Assembly: GCF_024436375.1 (NCBI RefSeq)
Contig: NZ_JAFMZM010000006.1
Span: 124,001-188,000 of the forward strand
DNA: 64,000 bases
Source of the DNA: Nocardioides astragali
Lineage (GTDB): Bacteria; Actinomycetota; Actinomycetes; Propionibacteriales; Nocardioidaceae
Reading direction: 5' to 3'
Shown: one piece after another, positions 1 through 8,787 of the stretch
Position numbering within the stretch: the stretch's first letter is position 1
Layout: the number at the start of each line of letters is the position of its first letter
The notes under the pieces: model-generated
Database searches by the model: none
Told to the model about the DNA's origin: nothing
What the model saw: the letters and a program-made list of their open reading frames with translations, nothing else
Made by a program: the position numbers and the translations under genes

Positions 1-2195
1 CCTGGCAGGCGACCCACACAGGTGTCCCCGCCGCCCAGGTCGAGCGCCTTGCCCGCGAGTGGGCGCAGAACGCGATCGACACCGAGGGTCGCGGCATGAT
101 CTTGATGGGCGCGGGGGTCAATCACTGGTTCCACTCCGACCAGATCTACCGGGCGATGCTCGTGCTCACCACCATCACCGGCTGCCAGGGGCGCAACGGC
201 GGGGGCTGGGCGCACTACGTGGGCCAGGAGAAGATCCGCCCGATCATGGGCTTCCAGCACATGGCCTTCGCGCTCGACTGGCACCGCCCTCCGCGGCACA
301 TGAACCAGACGGCGTACTGGTACGTCAACACCAGCCAGTACCGCTACGACACCTTCACCGCCGACGACCTGGACTCCGGCACGGGAGTCTTCGCGGGGAA
401 GTCGGTGATGGACCTGCTGGCGCAGTCGGTCAGGCTCGGCTGGTCGCCGTCGTACCCCACGTTCGACCGCAGCAGCCTGCAGCTGGCCGATGACGCCGAG
501 GCGGCCGGGATGGAGGCGCCGGCGTACGTCGCCAGCGAGCTCAAGGCGGGCAACCTGCGCTTCGCCGTGGAGGACCCCGAGCACGAGGACAACCACCCGC
601 GCATCCTGTCGCTGTGGCGCTCCAACCTGCTGGGGTCGTCCGCCAAGGGCAACGAGTACTTCCTGCGCCACCTGCTCGGCACCGACTCCGCAGCGACTGC
701 CGTGGAGGCCCCGCCCGAGATGCGTCCGAAGGACGTCGTGTGGGCGGACAAGGCGGCTGAGGGCCGGCTTGACCTGCTCACGACGCTCGACTTCCGGATG
801 ACCAGCAGCACGATCTTCAGCGACGTCGTCCTTCCGGCGGCCACCTGGTACGAGAAGCACGACCTGTCCACGACAGACATGCACCCGTTCATCCACTCGT
901 TCAACCCCGCGATCGCCCCGCCGTGGCAGACCAAGTCGGACTGGGACACCTGGAAGGTGATCGCCAAGAAGTTCTCCGAGCTCGCCGTCGACCACCTGGG
1001 CACGCGCAAGGACGTGGTGGCCAAGCCGCTGTGGCACGACACCGCCGAGGCGATGGCCACCGAGCACGGCGTGGTCAAGGACTGGAAGCTGGGTCCCGAC
1101 CACCCGGACGGGTGCGACCCGGTCCCCGGCAAGACCATGCCCGTCATCGCGGTCGTCGAGCGCGACTACACCCAGGTCTACGAGAAGATGACGTCCATCG
1201 GCCCGCTCCTGGAGAAGGTCGGCATGCTGACCAAGGGCGTCGCGTACGACGTCGCGCGCGAGGTGGACATCCTCCGGACCCGCAACGGCGTCGTCCACGG
1301 TGGCGCCGGCGACGGCCAGCCGAAGGTCGAGACCGACGTGCAGATGGCCGACGCGATGCTCCACCTGGCCGGGGTGTCCAACGGACACCTCGCGACCCAG
1401 GGCTTCCGGTTCCTGGAGAAGCGCACCGGCACCCGCCTGGCCGACCTGGCCGCCGAGCACGAGGGCAAGCAGATCACGTTCGCCGACACCCAGGTGGCGC
1501 CGGTGCCGGTGATCACGTCGCCCGAGTGGTCGGGCTCGGAGTCGGGAGGGCGTCGCTACGCGCCGTTCACGATCAACATCGAGCGCAAGAAGCCGTTCCA
1601 CACCCTTACGGGCCGGCAGCAGTTCTACGTCGACCACGACTGGTTCATCGGGATGGGGGAGATGCTGCCGGTCTACCGGCCGCCACTCAACATGACCGCG
1701 CTGTTCGGGGAGGCACCGATCGGGGAGCAGAACGAGCTCGGGGTGTCCGTGCGCTACCTGACGCCGCACAACAAGTGGTCGATCCACAGCGAGTACCAGG
1801 ACAACCTGTTCATGCTGTCGCTCTCACGGGGCGGTCAGTCAGTGTGGGTCTCCGACCGCGACGCGGCCAAGGTCGGGATCAAGGACAACGACTGGATCGA
1901 GATGGTCAACCGCAACGGCGTCGTGGCCGCCCGGGCGATCGTGAGCCACCGGATGCCCGAGGGCACGGTCTACATGCACCACGCACAGGACCGGCTCATC
2001 GACGTCCCGCTGACCGAGCGTGACGGCAAGCGCGGCGGCATCCACAACAGCCTCACCAGGATCCTGATGAAGCCCAACCACCTGGTCGGTGGCTATGCCC
2101 AGCTCGCCTACTTCTTCAACTACATCGGCCCGATCGGCAACAACCGCGACGAGGTCACGATGATCCGCAGACGGACCGCGAAGGTGGAGTACTGA
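1..2195 (+). CDS. narG: Respiratory nitrate reductase alpha subunit, C-terminal part (5' end outside window)
   Basis: Catalytic molybdenum subunit of the membrane-bound nitrate reductase, reducing nitrate to nitrite in anaerobic respiration. The reading frame is open at the left edge (first full codon at base 3), and about 730 residues are present against roughly 1,240 in the family, so the N-terminal Fe-S (FS0) segment and Mo-ligand Asp region are missing. The segment GGGWAHYVGQEK near base 200, followed by FALDWHRPPRHMNQT, is the classic NarG signature, and the C-terminal molybdopterin-dinucleotide-binding region (YLTPHNKWSIHSEYQDN, WIEMVNRNGV) is intact. It heads narHJI with 52 bases before narH. 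Identification is secure; N-terminal features cannot be judged. Confidence 0.97.
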   Translation, partial: WQATHTGVPAAQVERLAREWAQNAIDTEGRGMILMGAGVNHWFHSDQIYRAMLVLTTITGCQGRNGGGWAHYVGQEKIRPIMGFQHMAFALDWHRPPRHMNQTAYWYVNTSQYRYDTFTADDLDSGTGVFAGKSVMDLLAQSVRLGWSPSYPTFDRSSLQLADDAEAAGMEAPAYVASELKAGNLRFAVEDPEHEDNHPRILSLWRSNLLGSSAKGNEYFLRHLLGTDSAATAVEAPPEMRPKDVVWADKAAEGRLDLLTTLDFRMTSSTIFSDVVLPAATWYEKHDLSTTDMHPFIHSFNPAIAPPWQTKSDWDTWKVIAKKFSELAVDHLGTRKDVVAKPLWHDTAEAMATEHGVVKDWKLGPDHPDGCDPVPGKTMPVIAVVERDYTQVYEKMTSIGPLLEKVGMLTKGVAYDVAREVDILRTRNGVVHGGAGDGQPKVETDVQMADAMLHLAGVSNGHLATQGFRFLEKRTGTRLADLAAEHEGKQITFADTQVAPVPVITSPEWSGSESGGRRYAPFTINIERKKPFHTLTGRQQFYVDHDWFIGMGEMLPVYRPPLNMTALFGEAPIGEQNELGVSVRYLTPHNKWSIHSEYQDNLFMLSLSRGGQSVWVSDRDAAKVGIKDNDWIEMVNRNGVVAARAIVSHRMPEGTVYMHHAQDRLIDVPLTERDGKRGGIHNSLTRILMKPNHLVGGYAQLAYFFNYIGPIGNNRDEVTMIRRRTAKVEY

Positions 2196-2197
2196 TG

Positions 2198-2230
2198 GGT
2201 TTCGAGGCTCGCTCCGCTCGCACCTCAACC
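2198..2230. repeat. REP-like imperfect palindrome between narG and narH
   Basis: A 33-base element in the short narG-narH gap. It starts GGTTTCGAGG and ends CCTCAACC around the core GCTCGCTCCGCTCGC, and can form an imperfect stem. The same core occurs at 62734-62754 and inverted at 62942-62962, which suggests a dispersed extragenic repeat. It ends just before the narH ribosome binding site (GAGGAGG, 2234-2240), so it could influence narG/narH stoichiometry; that effect is inference. Confidence 0.6.
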
Positions 2231-2247
2231 ACCGAGGAGGCACCGAC

Positions 2248-3894
2248 ATGCGCGTGATGTCGCAGATGGCGATGGTGATGAACCTCGACAAGTGCATCGG
2301 CTGCCACACGTGCTCGGTCACGTGCAAGCAGGCGTGGACCAACCGCGCCGGCACCGAGTACGTCTGGTTCAACAACGTCGAGACCCGGCCTGGCCTGGGC
2401 TATCCCCGGACCTACGAGGACCAGGAGGAGTGGCAGGGCGGCTGGGTGCGCAAGCCCAACGGCCGGATCGCGCTCCGCGCCGGCGGACGACTCAAGAAGC
2501 TCCTCACGATCTTCTCCAACCCCAAGCTCCCCTCGATCCAGGACTACTACGAGCCGTGGACCTACGACTACGAGACGCTGCTCAGCTCCCCGCAGACGGA
2601 CACGTTCCCGGTCGCCCGGCCGAAGAGCCTGATCAGCGGCAAGGACATGAACGTGGAGTGGTCGGCCAACTGGGACGACGACCTCGGCGGATCGCACGAG
2701 CACGCCGCACGTGACGTCATGCTCCGCGGGATCGAGGACAAGGTGAAGCTCGAGTTCGAGCAGACCTTCATGTTCTACCTGCCGCGCATCTGCGAGCACT
2801 GCCTCAACCCCTCCTGCGCAGCCTCCTGTCCGTCGGGCGCGATCTACAAGCGGGAGGAGGACGGCATCGTCCTCGTCGACCAGGACCGGTGCCGCGGGTG
2901 GCGGATGTGCGTCTCGGGCTGCCCCTACAAGAAGATCTACTTCAACCACAAGACCGGCAAGGCCGAGAAGTGCACGTTCTGCTACCCGAGGATCGAGGTC
3001 GGGATCCCGACCGTCTGCGCGGAGACCTGCGTGGGGCGGCTTCGCTACATCGGTCTGGTGCTCTACGACGCCGACAAGGTGCTCGAGGCGGCGTCGATCG
3101 AGGACGAGCACGACCTGTACGACGCCCAGCGTGCCTGCTTCCTGGACCCCGAGGACCCCGACGTGCAGCGTGCCGCCGAGGCGGCCGGCATCCCAGCCGA
3201 CTGGATCGAGGCGGCACGGAAGTCGCCGGTGTGGGCGTTGATCAACCGCTACGAGGTGGCGCTGCCGCTGCACCCGGAGTACCGCACGATGCCGATGGTC
3301 TGGTACATCCCGCCGCTCTCGCCGGTCGTCGACGTCATCAGGGACACGGGCGAGGACGCGGAGGAACGCGGCAACCTCTTCGCGGCGATCGATGCCCTCC
3401 GCATCCCGGTGGAGTACCTCGCCAACCTGTTCACGGCGGGCGACCCCGAGCCCGTCACCCGCGTCCTCAAGAAGCTCGCCGCGATGCGCTCCTACATGCG
3501 CGACATCAACCTGGGGCGCGAGCCGGACGAGTCCATCCCCGCGGCCGTGGGCATGTCGGGGGAGGACATGTACGAGATGTTCCGCCTGCTCGCTATCGCC
3601 AAGTACGACGAGCGCTACGTCATCCCCTCGGCCCACGCAGAGCAGGCACACGCGCTGGAGGAGCTGGCCACCGACTGTCCCGTCGCGGACCAGGGCGGCG
3701 GCCAGCAGGACCTGTTCGGGGAAGGCTCCGGCTACCCGACACCCGTCGCGGTCGAGAACTTCCGGATGCTCCAGGACCGGCAGACGTCCGACACGCTCGC
3801 GTCCCCGGGCGACAAGGCCTCGCGGGTCAACCTGCTCAACTGGGACGGCAAGGGTGCCCCCGAGGGCCTCTTCCCGGCGCGGAAGGAGGACTGA
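2248..3894 (+). CDS. narH: Nitrate reductase beta subunit (iron-sulfur electron-transfer subunit)
   Basis: Carries electrons from NarI haem to NarG on the cytoplasmic face. At 548 residues it is of normal length. Four cysteine groups are visible: C16/C19/C22/C26, C182/C185/C190/C194, C215-W218-C221-C225, and C242/C245/C257/C261. In the third group Trp replaces the second Cys (CRGWRMCVSGC), the known NarH pattern that ligates a [3Fe-4S] cluster; the others bind [4Fe-4S]. The start ATG follows GAGGAGG by 7 bases. The stop overlaps the narJ ATG by one base, so translation is likely coupled. Confidence 0.98.
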   Translation: MRVMSQMAMVMNLDKCIGCHTCSVTCKQAWTNRAGTEYVWFNNVETRPGLGYPRTYEDQEEWQGGWVRKPNGRIALRAGGRLKKLLTIFSNPKLPSIQDYYEPWTYDYETLLSSPQTDTFPVARPKSLISGKDMNVEWSANWDDDLGGSHEHAARDVMLRGIEDKVKLEFEQTFMFYLPRICEHCLNPSCAASCPSGAIYKREEDGIVLVDQDRCRGWRMCVSGCPYKKIYFNHKTGKAEKCTFCYPRIEVGIPTVCAETCVGRLRYIGLVLYDADKVLEAASIEDEHDLYDAQRACFLDPEDPDVQRAAEAAGIPADWIEAARKSPVWALINRYEVALPLHPEYRTMPMVWYIPPLSPVVDVIRDTGEDAEERGNLFAAIDALRIPVEYLANLFTAGDPEPVTRVLKKLAAMRSYMRDINLGREPDESIPAAVGMSGEDMYEMFRLLAIAKYDERYVIPSAHAEQAHALEELATDCPVADQGGGQQDLFGEGSGYPTPVAVENFRMLQDRQTSDTLASPGDKASRVNLLNWDGKGAPEGLFPARKED

Positions 3895-4571
3895 TGTTCG
3901 CGTTCGCACGCACGCGCACCAGGCCCGACGCCGTACGACCCGTGTGGGCGGCCGTGTCGGTGCTGCTGGAGTACCCCACGGCGGAGCTCGTGTCGTCGGT
4001 CGACGTCATCGAGTCCCTGGTGCCGGACAACGCCCACCTCGCGCCCCTCTTCGCGCACCTCCGGCGCACCGAGCTGCGCGCGCTGCAGCAGGACTACGTC
4101 GCCACCTTCGACCACACGCGGAAGTGCGCGCTCTACCTCACCTACTTCGCCTACGGCGACACGAGGCGTCGCGGCATGGCGCTGGTGCAGTTCAAGGAGA
4201 CCTACCGCGCTGCCGGAGTCGAGTGGGACGACGCGACGGGCGAGCTCCCCGACCACCTCTGCGCTGTGCTCCAGTTCGGCGCGACGGTGGACGCCGAGGC
4301 AGCGTGGCAGCTGCTGACCGACCACCGGGCGGCGGTGGAGATGCTGCGGCTCGCCCTGACCGGTTGGCGCAACGACGACGGCACCACCGGATCGCCGTGG
4401 GCCGCGGCGCTGCTCGCCCTGTGCGACACGATGCCGGACCTGAAGGGAGACGAAGCCGATGCGGTGCGTCGGCTCGTCGAGGAGGGTCCGCCCGCCGAGG
4501 AAGTCGGCCTGGAGGGCTACGGCGCCCCGCTGATCTCGCCCGCCACCATCCCCGTGGGAGCCCCCAGATGA
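3894..4571 (+). CDS. narJ: Nitrate reductase molybdenum cofactor assembly chaperone
   Basis: NarJ (TorD-like) chaperone that holds apo-NarGH until the cofactor is inserted and is absent from the final complex. The 225-residue protein contains the family block LQQDYVATFDHTRKCALYLTY and LPDHLCAVLQF. The start was chosen at the ATG overlapping the narH stop (TGATG); a longer upstream reading frame on this strand is only the shadow of narH in another frame. Its own stop lies in the ATGA that starts narI, so narH-narJ-narI are tightly coupled. Confidence 0.97.
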   Translation: MFAFARTRTRPDAVRPVWAAVSVLLEYPTAELVSSVDVIESLVPDNAHLAPLFAHLRRTELRALQQDYVATFDHTRKCALYLTYFAYGDTRRRGMALVQFKETYRAAGVEWDDATGELPDHLCAVLQFGATVDAEAAWQLLTDHRAAVEMLRLALTGWRNDDGTTGSPWAAALLALCDTMPDLKGDEADAVRRLVEEGPPAEEVGLEGYGAPLISPATIPVGAPR

Positions 4572-5302
4572 GCACCCTCCTGTGGGTCATCGTCCCCTAC
4601 CTGTGCCTGGCGGTCTTCGTGGTCGGGCACCTGTGGCGCTACCGCTACGACAAGTTCGGGTGGACCACGCGGTCCTCCCAGCTCTACGAGGACCGCCTGC
4701 TGCGGCTCGGGTCCCCGCTGTTCCACTTCGGGATGCTCGGGGTGGTCGGCGGGCACGTGATCGGGCTGCTGGTGCCGCGGTCGTGGACCGCCGCCGTCGG
4801 CATCGACGACCACCTCTACCACTACGCCGCGGTCGGCGGCGGCCTCGTCGCCGGGGTGATGGCGCTCGTCGGCATGGTCATCCTGATCTACCGGCGCCGC
4901 ACCGTCGGCCCGGTGTTCTCGGCCACCACCGTCATGGACAAGGTGATGTACGTCTTCCTCGGCGCGGCCATCGTGCTCGGCATGTGGAACACGATCGCCG
5001 GCTCGATCTTCAGCCTGGGCGGGGAGTACAACTACCGCGAGGGCGTGTCGGTCTGGTACCGCTCGTTCCTGGCCTTCCAGCCGGATGCGGAGCTGATGGC
5101 AGAGGCGCCGGTGGGCTTCAAGCTGCACGCACTGGTGGCGTTTGGGCTCTTCGCCCTCTGGCCGTTCACCCGGCTCGTGCACGTCTTCAGCGCCCCTCTC
5201 GGCTACCTCACGCGGCCCTACATCGTCTACCGCTCCCGCGACTCCCGACCGGGCCAGCCCGGCAGCACGCCGTCCCGGCGCGGGTGGGACCGGGTGGGCT
5301 GA
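4568..5302 (+). CDS. narI: Nitrate reductase gamma subunit (membrane cytochrome b)
   Basis: Integral membrane dihaem cytochrome b that oxidises quinol and passes electrons to NarH. The 244 residues give five hydrophobic segments: LLWVIVPYLCLAVFVVGHLW at the N terminus, then FHFGMLGVVGGHVIGLL, GGLVAGVMALVGMVILI, VFLGAAIVLGMW and LHALVAFGLFALWPF. Histidines in the second and last of these match haem-ligand positions of the family. It starts in an ATGA shared with the narJ stop. The C-terminal tail is arginine-rich and cytoplasmic. The next gene begins one base after the stop. Confidence 0.96.
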   Translation: MSTLLWVIVPYLCLAVFVVGHLWRYRYDKFGWTTRSSQLYEDRLLRLGSPLFHFGMLGVVGGHVIGLLVPRSWTAAVGIDDHLYHYAAVGGGLVAGVMALVGMVILIYRRRTVGPVFSATTVMDKVMYVFLGAAIVLGMWNTIAGSIFSLGGEYNYREGVSVWYRSFLAFQPDAELMAEAPVGFKLHALVAFGLFALWPFTRLVHVFSAPLGYLTRPYIVYRSRDSRPGQPGSTPSRRGWDRVG

Positions 5303-5303
5303 G

Positions 5304-5801
5304 GTGTGCGAGTACTGCGGCTGCCGCCAGGTGCCCATGGTCGCCGAGCTGATGGAGGAGCACGACGTGATCCTGGTGGACGCCGACGAGGTGCGCACGG
5401 CCCTGCGCTCCGGGGACACGACCGAGGTAGTCACCCGGTTGCGGCACCTGGTGACCCACCTTGACCCGCACGTCCGCCGGGAGGAGCAGGGCATCTTCAC
5501 GGCGCTGCGCGACCAGGGGGACTGGGCTGACGAGGTGAAGGAGCTCGAGGGCGAGCACCGGGGCCTCGACGCCGCCCTCGCTGCACTCGACGGCCTCGAC
5601 CCCGACTTCGACCGTGACGTCCTTGCCCTGCTCCTGGAGCTCGAGACGCACGTCGAGCGGGAGAACCTCGGCATCTTCCCTGTCTCCGTGGTCACCCTCG
5701 GCGCCACGGGTTGGGACACCGTCGACGCCGCCCACCGGCAGATCCCGACCTTCCTGACCGCCGACGAGCCCAGCCCGGCAGCCGACGTACCCACCACCTG
5801 A
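5304..5801 (+). CDS. Hemerythrin-like HHE domain protein linked to the nar operon
   Basis: A 165-residue protein starting at GTG 5304, one base after the narI stop, beginning with a CxxCxC motif (VCEYCGC). Iron-ligand-type residues of hemerythrin HHE domains are seen: EEHDVIL, HLDPHVRREEQGIF, GEHRGLD and ETHVERENLGIFP, consistent with a four-helix di-iron protein. The family binds O2 or NO or handles iron. Its position directly behind narGHJI suggests oxygen/NO sensing or protection during nitrate respiration; that role is inference. A longer upstream frame would run through narI and was rejected. Confidence 0.88.
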   Translation: MCEYCGCRQVPMVAELMEEHDVILVDADEVRTALRSGDTTEVVTRLRHLVTHLDPHVRREEQGIFTALRDQGDWADEVKELEGEHRGLDAALAALDGLDPDFDRDVLALLLELETHVERENLGIFPVSVVTLGATGWDTVDAAHRQIPTFLTADEPSPAADVPTT

Positions 5802-5813
5802 GGAGACTGATCC

Positions 5814-6146
5814 ATGCAGACGACATCCCTGACGGACCTGGCCGACAGCCAGCTCACTGCCGCCCGCGGGTCGAGCAGCGGACGGTCCTCGGTCACCGTC
5901 TTCGGCGGGCACGAGCACGATCTCCGGCAGACCCTGATCGCACTGGCCGCAGGACGCTCCCTCGGTGAGCACGAGGCCCCGGGCGAGGCGACCCTGCAGG
6001 TCCTCGTCGGCACGGTGCGGCTCACCGCGGGCGACGAGACGTGGGACGGCAGCGCTGGCGACTGGCTGACGATTCCTCCGCACCGCCACGACCTGCACGC
6101 CGACACGGACGCGGCCGTCCTGTTGACGGTGGCCACGCGCGCCTGA
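5814..6146 (+). CDS. Small cupin-like protein
   Basis: A 110-residue protein with beta-barrel cupin features: LAAGRSLGEHEAPGEATLQVLVGTVRL is a cupin motif 1 region (G..H.....E...V..G) and GDWLTIPPHRHDLHA is motif 2. A metal site is possible from the His residues. It follows the hemerythrin gene by 12 bases with ribosome binding site GGAGA, so it is probably the last gene of the nar transcription unit. Small cupins next to nar genes are seen in other actinobacteria, but no biochemical role is assigned here. Confidence 0.8.
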   Translation: MQTTSLTDLADSQLTAARGSSSGRSSVTVFGGHEHDLRQTLIALAAGRSLGEHEAPGEATLQVLVGTVRLTAGDETWDGSAGDWLTIPPHRHDLHADTDAAVLLTVATRA

Positions 6147-6189
6147 ACGCGCGGCCGGGGATCGCTCCGACGGGCCGTACGGTGACCCC

Positions 6190-6738
6190 ATGACGGTCGG
6201 CCTCCTGCTCGCCGCCGGGGCCGGTGAGCGCTACGGCGGTCCCAAGGCCTTGGCGCGCGACGACGACGGCACCTCGTGGCTGTTGCGCTCCGTCCAGGCG
6301 CTCCGGCCGTGCTCGGAGATCGTCGTCGTGCTCGGCGCCGAGGCCGAGCAGGCCGCCGCGCTGCTGCCGATGTCGGTCTCGAGGATCCGCGCCGACGACT
6401 GGGCCGAGGGTATGGGCGCTTCACTCCGCGCCGGCCTCGCCGCGCTTGCCTCGACCTCCCACGAGACCGCCCTCGTCTCCTTGGTCGACCTCCCCGACGT
6501 CGACGCAGCCGTCGTGGCCCGGCTGCTGGCGACGGCCACCGGGCCCCGCGACCTCGCGCGGGCGGCGTACGACGGGGTGCCGGGCCACCCGGTGCTGATC
6601 GGCCGCGACCACTGGGCCGGCGTCATCGAGGTCGCGACAGGGGACCGTGGTGCCCGTGACTACCTGGCGGCCCACGAGGTCCTCCTCGTCGAGTGCGGCG
6701 ACCTCGCCACCGGCGCGGACGTGGACCACGCGTACTGA
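6190..6738 (+). CDS. MocA/MobA-like nucleotidyltransferase (molybdopterin cytidylyltransferase candidate)
   Basis: 182-residue NTP transferase with the nucleotide-binding N terminus LLAAGAGERYGGPKAL and downstream LVDLPDVDAAVV and GHPVLIGRDHW, as in MocA-type enzymes that add CMP to molybdopterin. Xanthine oxidase-family hydroxylases such as CoxL use the cytosine dinucleotide form of the cofactor, so its place ahead of cox genes fits. A -10-like TACGGT (6178-6183) lies 6 bases before the ATG, which suggests a leaderless transcript separate from nar. The choice of CMP over GMP is inferred from context only. Confidence 0.82.
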   Translation: MTVGLLLAAGAGERYGGPKALARDDDGTSWLLRSVQALRPCSEIVVVLGAEAEQAAALLPMSVSRIRADDWAEGMGASLRAGLAALASTSHETALVSLVDLPDVDAAVVARLLATATGPRDLARAAYDGVPGHPVLIGRDHWAGVIEVATGDRGARDYLAAHEVLLVECGDLATGADVDHAY

Positions 6739-6739
6739 C

Positions 6740-6772
6740 CCAACGTCCGGCCAACGTCCCGGGTCGTAGCCT
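6740..6772 (+). promoter_or_regulatory. coxD promoter with CCAAC direct repeat
   Basis: Two copies of CCAACGTCC start at 6740 and 6751, 11 bp (one helical turn) apart. A -10-like TAGCCT (6767-6772) lies 6 bases before the coxD ATG. The same CCAAC-N6-CCAAC arrangement is found before coxS at 11257-11272, at almost the same distance from the -10 box. It is therefore a candidate binding site for a shared cox activator. Confidence 0.5.
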
Positions 6773-6778
6773 GACGGC

Positions 6779-7645
6779 ATGGACTCTGCCGCTGACGTGG
6801 CCGCCCGGCTGGGCGCGACCGGCTACCTCGCCGACGAGGAGCTGGCCACGGTCGTGTTCCTGGCCTCGCGGATGCAGAGACCGCTGCTGCTGGAGGGCGA
6901 GCCCGGGACCGGCAAGACCGCCCTGGCCGAGGCACTCGCGCAGAGCCTGGGGCTGCCGCTCGTGCGGCTGCAGTGCTACGAGGGCATCGACGCCAGCCAG
7001 GCGCTCTACGACTGGGACTTCCCTCGCCAGATCCTGCACCTGCGGGCACTAGAGGCGGCCGGCCAGGTCGACTCCGACGAGGCGGAGAAGAGCCTGTACG
7101 ACGAGCGCTTCCTGCTGTCGCGCCCGGTCCTCGCCGCGCTGCGCCAGGCGCCGGCAGTGCTTCTGGTCGACGAGGTGGACCGTGCCGACGACGAGTTCGA
7201 GGCGTTCCTGCTGGAGGTGCTGTCGACGTGGCAGGTCACCATCCCCGAGTTCGGCACGGTGACCGCGCCGGAGCCGCCGCTGGTGGTGCTGACCTCCAAC
7301 CGGACCCGCGAGCTGCACGACGCGCTGAAGCGGCGCTGCCTCTACCACTGGATCGACCACCCGGGTCTCGCGCGCGAGGTGGAGATCGTCCGTTCGCGAG
7401 CTCCCGAGGTCAGCGAGACCTTGGCCCGTCAGGTGGTCGAGGTGGTCCAGCAGCTGCGCTCGCGTGACGACCTGCTCAAGCCCCCGGGTGTGGCCGAGAC
7501 GCTCGACTGGGCGCGCGCCCTCACCCACCTCGGCACGGCCGAGCTCGACCTCGCCTCCGCGGCGGCGACGCTGGGCGCCCTGCTGAAGTATCGCGAGGAC
7601 GCCGACCGGGTGAAGGCCGCACTCGACCGGATGCTGTCGCGATGA
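6779..7645 (+). CDS. coxD: MoxR-type AAA ATPase, CoxD-like maturation factor
   Basis: 288-residue AAA+ ATPase of the MoxR class. Walker A GEPGTGKT is at residues 40-47, Walker B LLVDEVDR lies near residue 130, and the sensor segment is VVLTSNRTRELHDALKRRC. In carboxydotrophs CoxD acts as a chaperone-like ATPase in assembling the [CuSMoO2] site of CO dehydrogenase and works with a VWA protein (CoxE), which follows here by an ATGA overlap. ATG 6779 is supported by the -10 box 6 bases upstream. Identification as CoxD rather than a generic MoxR rests on the cox neighbourhood. Confidence 0.9.
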   Translation: MDSAADVAARLGATGYLADEELATVVFLASRMQRPLLLEGEPGTGKTALAEALAQSLGLPLVRLQCYEGIDASQALYDWDFPRQILHLRALEAAGQVDSDEAEKSLYDERFLLSRPVLAALRQAPAVLLVDEVDRADDEFEAFLLEVLSTWQVTIPEFGTVTAPEPPLVVLTSNRTRELHDALKRRCLYHWIDHPGLAREVEIVRSRAPEVSETLARQVVEVVQQLRSRDDLLKPPGVAETLDWARALTHLGTAELDLASAAATLGALLKYREDADRVKAALDRMLSR

Positions 7646-8787
7646 GCGACCCCACTCAGAAGAGCGAGATGGTGCGATCCGCCGACGAGATCCTGCTCGG
7701 GTTCGCCCGCGCCCTGCGCGCGGCAGGTGTCGCGGTCACCCAGGACCGGGCCCAAGGCTTCCTGGCCGCGGTGGCGGCCGTGGGGGCCGACGACCGGCAG
7801 GCGACCTACTGGGCCGGTCGCGCCACCCTCTGCGGGTCGCCCGACGACCTCGCCCGCTACGACCGGGTGTTCGAGGCCTGGTTCGACCCGCGCGACGGCC
7901 TGCCTCGGGCGCAGCGCCGCGAGACCCCACGACCGGCGACGGCCCACCTGCTGCCGGACACCGAGGCGGACGGCGGTGACGGCGACGATGGCGAGGAGGA
8001 CGTGGTCCGGGCGGCGGCCTCGGCGGCGGAGGTCCTCCGGCACCGTGACGTCGCCTCGCTCGACGCGGCCGAGAGGCGACGGCTGGCGGGGATGTTCGCC
8101 CGTCTCTCACTGCGCCCGCCGAGTCGTCGTACGGCCCGCCACCGGAGGTGGCACCGCGGCGAGGTGGACGCCTCCCGCACCCTGCGCAACTCCCTGCGCC
8201 ACCTGGGGGAGCCCGGCGAGATCGCCTGGCGCCGACGCGGCACCAAGCCGCGCCGCGTGGTGCTGCTGGTCGACGTGAGCGGCTCGATGAGCCTGTACGC
8301 CGACGCGTTGCTGCGGCTCGCCCACCGACTCACCCAGTCGGCGCGCAGCACCGGTGGGACGGTCGAGACCTTCACGGTCGGCACGCGACTGACCCACGTC
8401 ACCCGCGCGCTGCGCTCGCCTGACGCGGACCGGGCCATCGTCGCCGCCGGCGACGTGGTGCCGGACTGGTCAGGGGGCACGCGACTCGGCGAGACCCTGC
8501 GGGTGTTCCTCGACCGGTGGGGACAGCGCGGCCTGGCTCGCGGCGCCGTGGTCGTGGTCTTCAGCGACGGGTGGGAGCGCGGTGACGCCGACCTGCTCGG
8601 CGAGCAGATGGCGCGGCTGCAGCGGATCGCGCACCGGGTCATCTGGGTCAACCCGCACCGGGGCAAGGAGGGCTACGAGCCGCTCCAGAGTGGCGTCGTG
8701 GCCGCACTGCCGCACTGCGACGACTTCCTCGCGGGGCACTCGCTGGCGACCTTCGCCGACCTGACGGAGGTGATCGCGCGTGCGTGA
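7642..8787 (+). CDS. coxE: VWA-containing CoxE-like protein
   Basis: 381-residue protein with an N-terminal helical region, an acidic linker (residues about 110-120), and a C-terminal von Willebrand A domain. The MIDAS motif DVSGS is at residues 211-215, followed by SGGTRLGETL and VVFSDGWERGD. MoxR/VWA pairs act together in metalloenzyme maturation, and this one partners the ATPase just upstream. It starts in the ATGA containing the coxD stop and overlaps the following XdhC gene by 8 bases, so coxD-coxE-xdhC behave as one translationally linked unit. Confidence 0.9.
   Translation: MSDPTQKSEMVRSADEILLGFARALRAAGVAVTQDRAQGFLAAVAAVGADDRQATYWAGRATLCGSPDDLARYDRVFEAWFDPRDGLPRAQRRETPRPATAHLLPDTEADGGDGDDGEEDVVRAAASAAEVLRHRDVASLDAAERRRLAGMFARLSLRPPSRRTARHRRWHRGEVDASRTLRNSLRHLGEPGEIAWRRRGTKPRRVVLLVDVSGSMSLYADALLRLAHRLTQSARSTGGTVETFTVGTRLTHVTRALRSPDADRAIVAAGDVVPDWSGGTRLGETLRVFLDRWGQRGLARGAVVVVFSDGWERGDADLLGEQMARLQRIAHRVIWVNPHRGKEGYEPLQSGVVAALPHCDDFLAGHSLATFADLTEVIARA

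Noticed and set aside
2155..3909. 584-codon minus-strand frame opposite narH
   Set aside because: Shadow of narH; no domain pattern, Val/Arg/Asp-rich translation.
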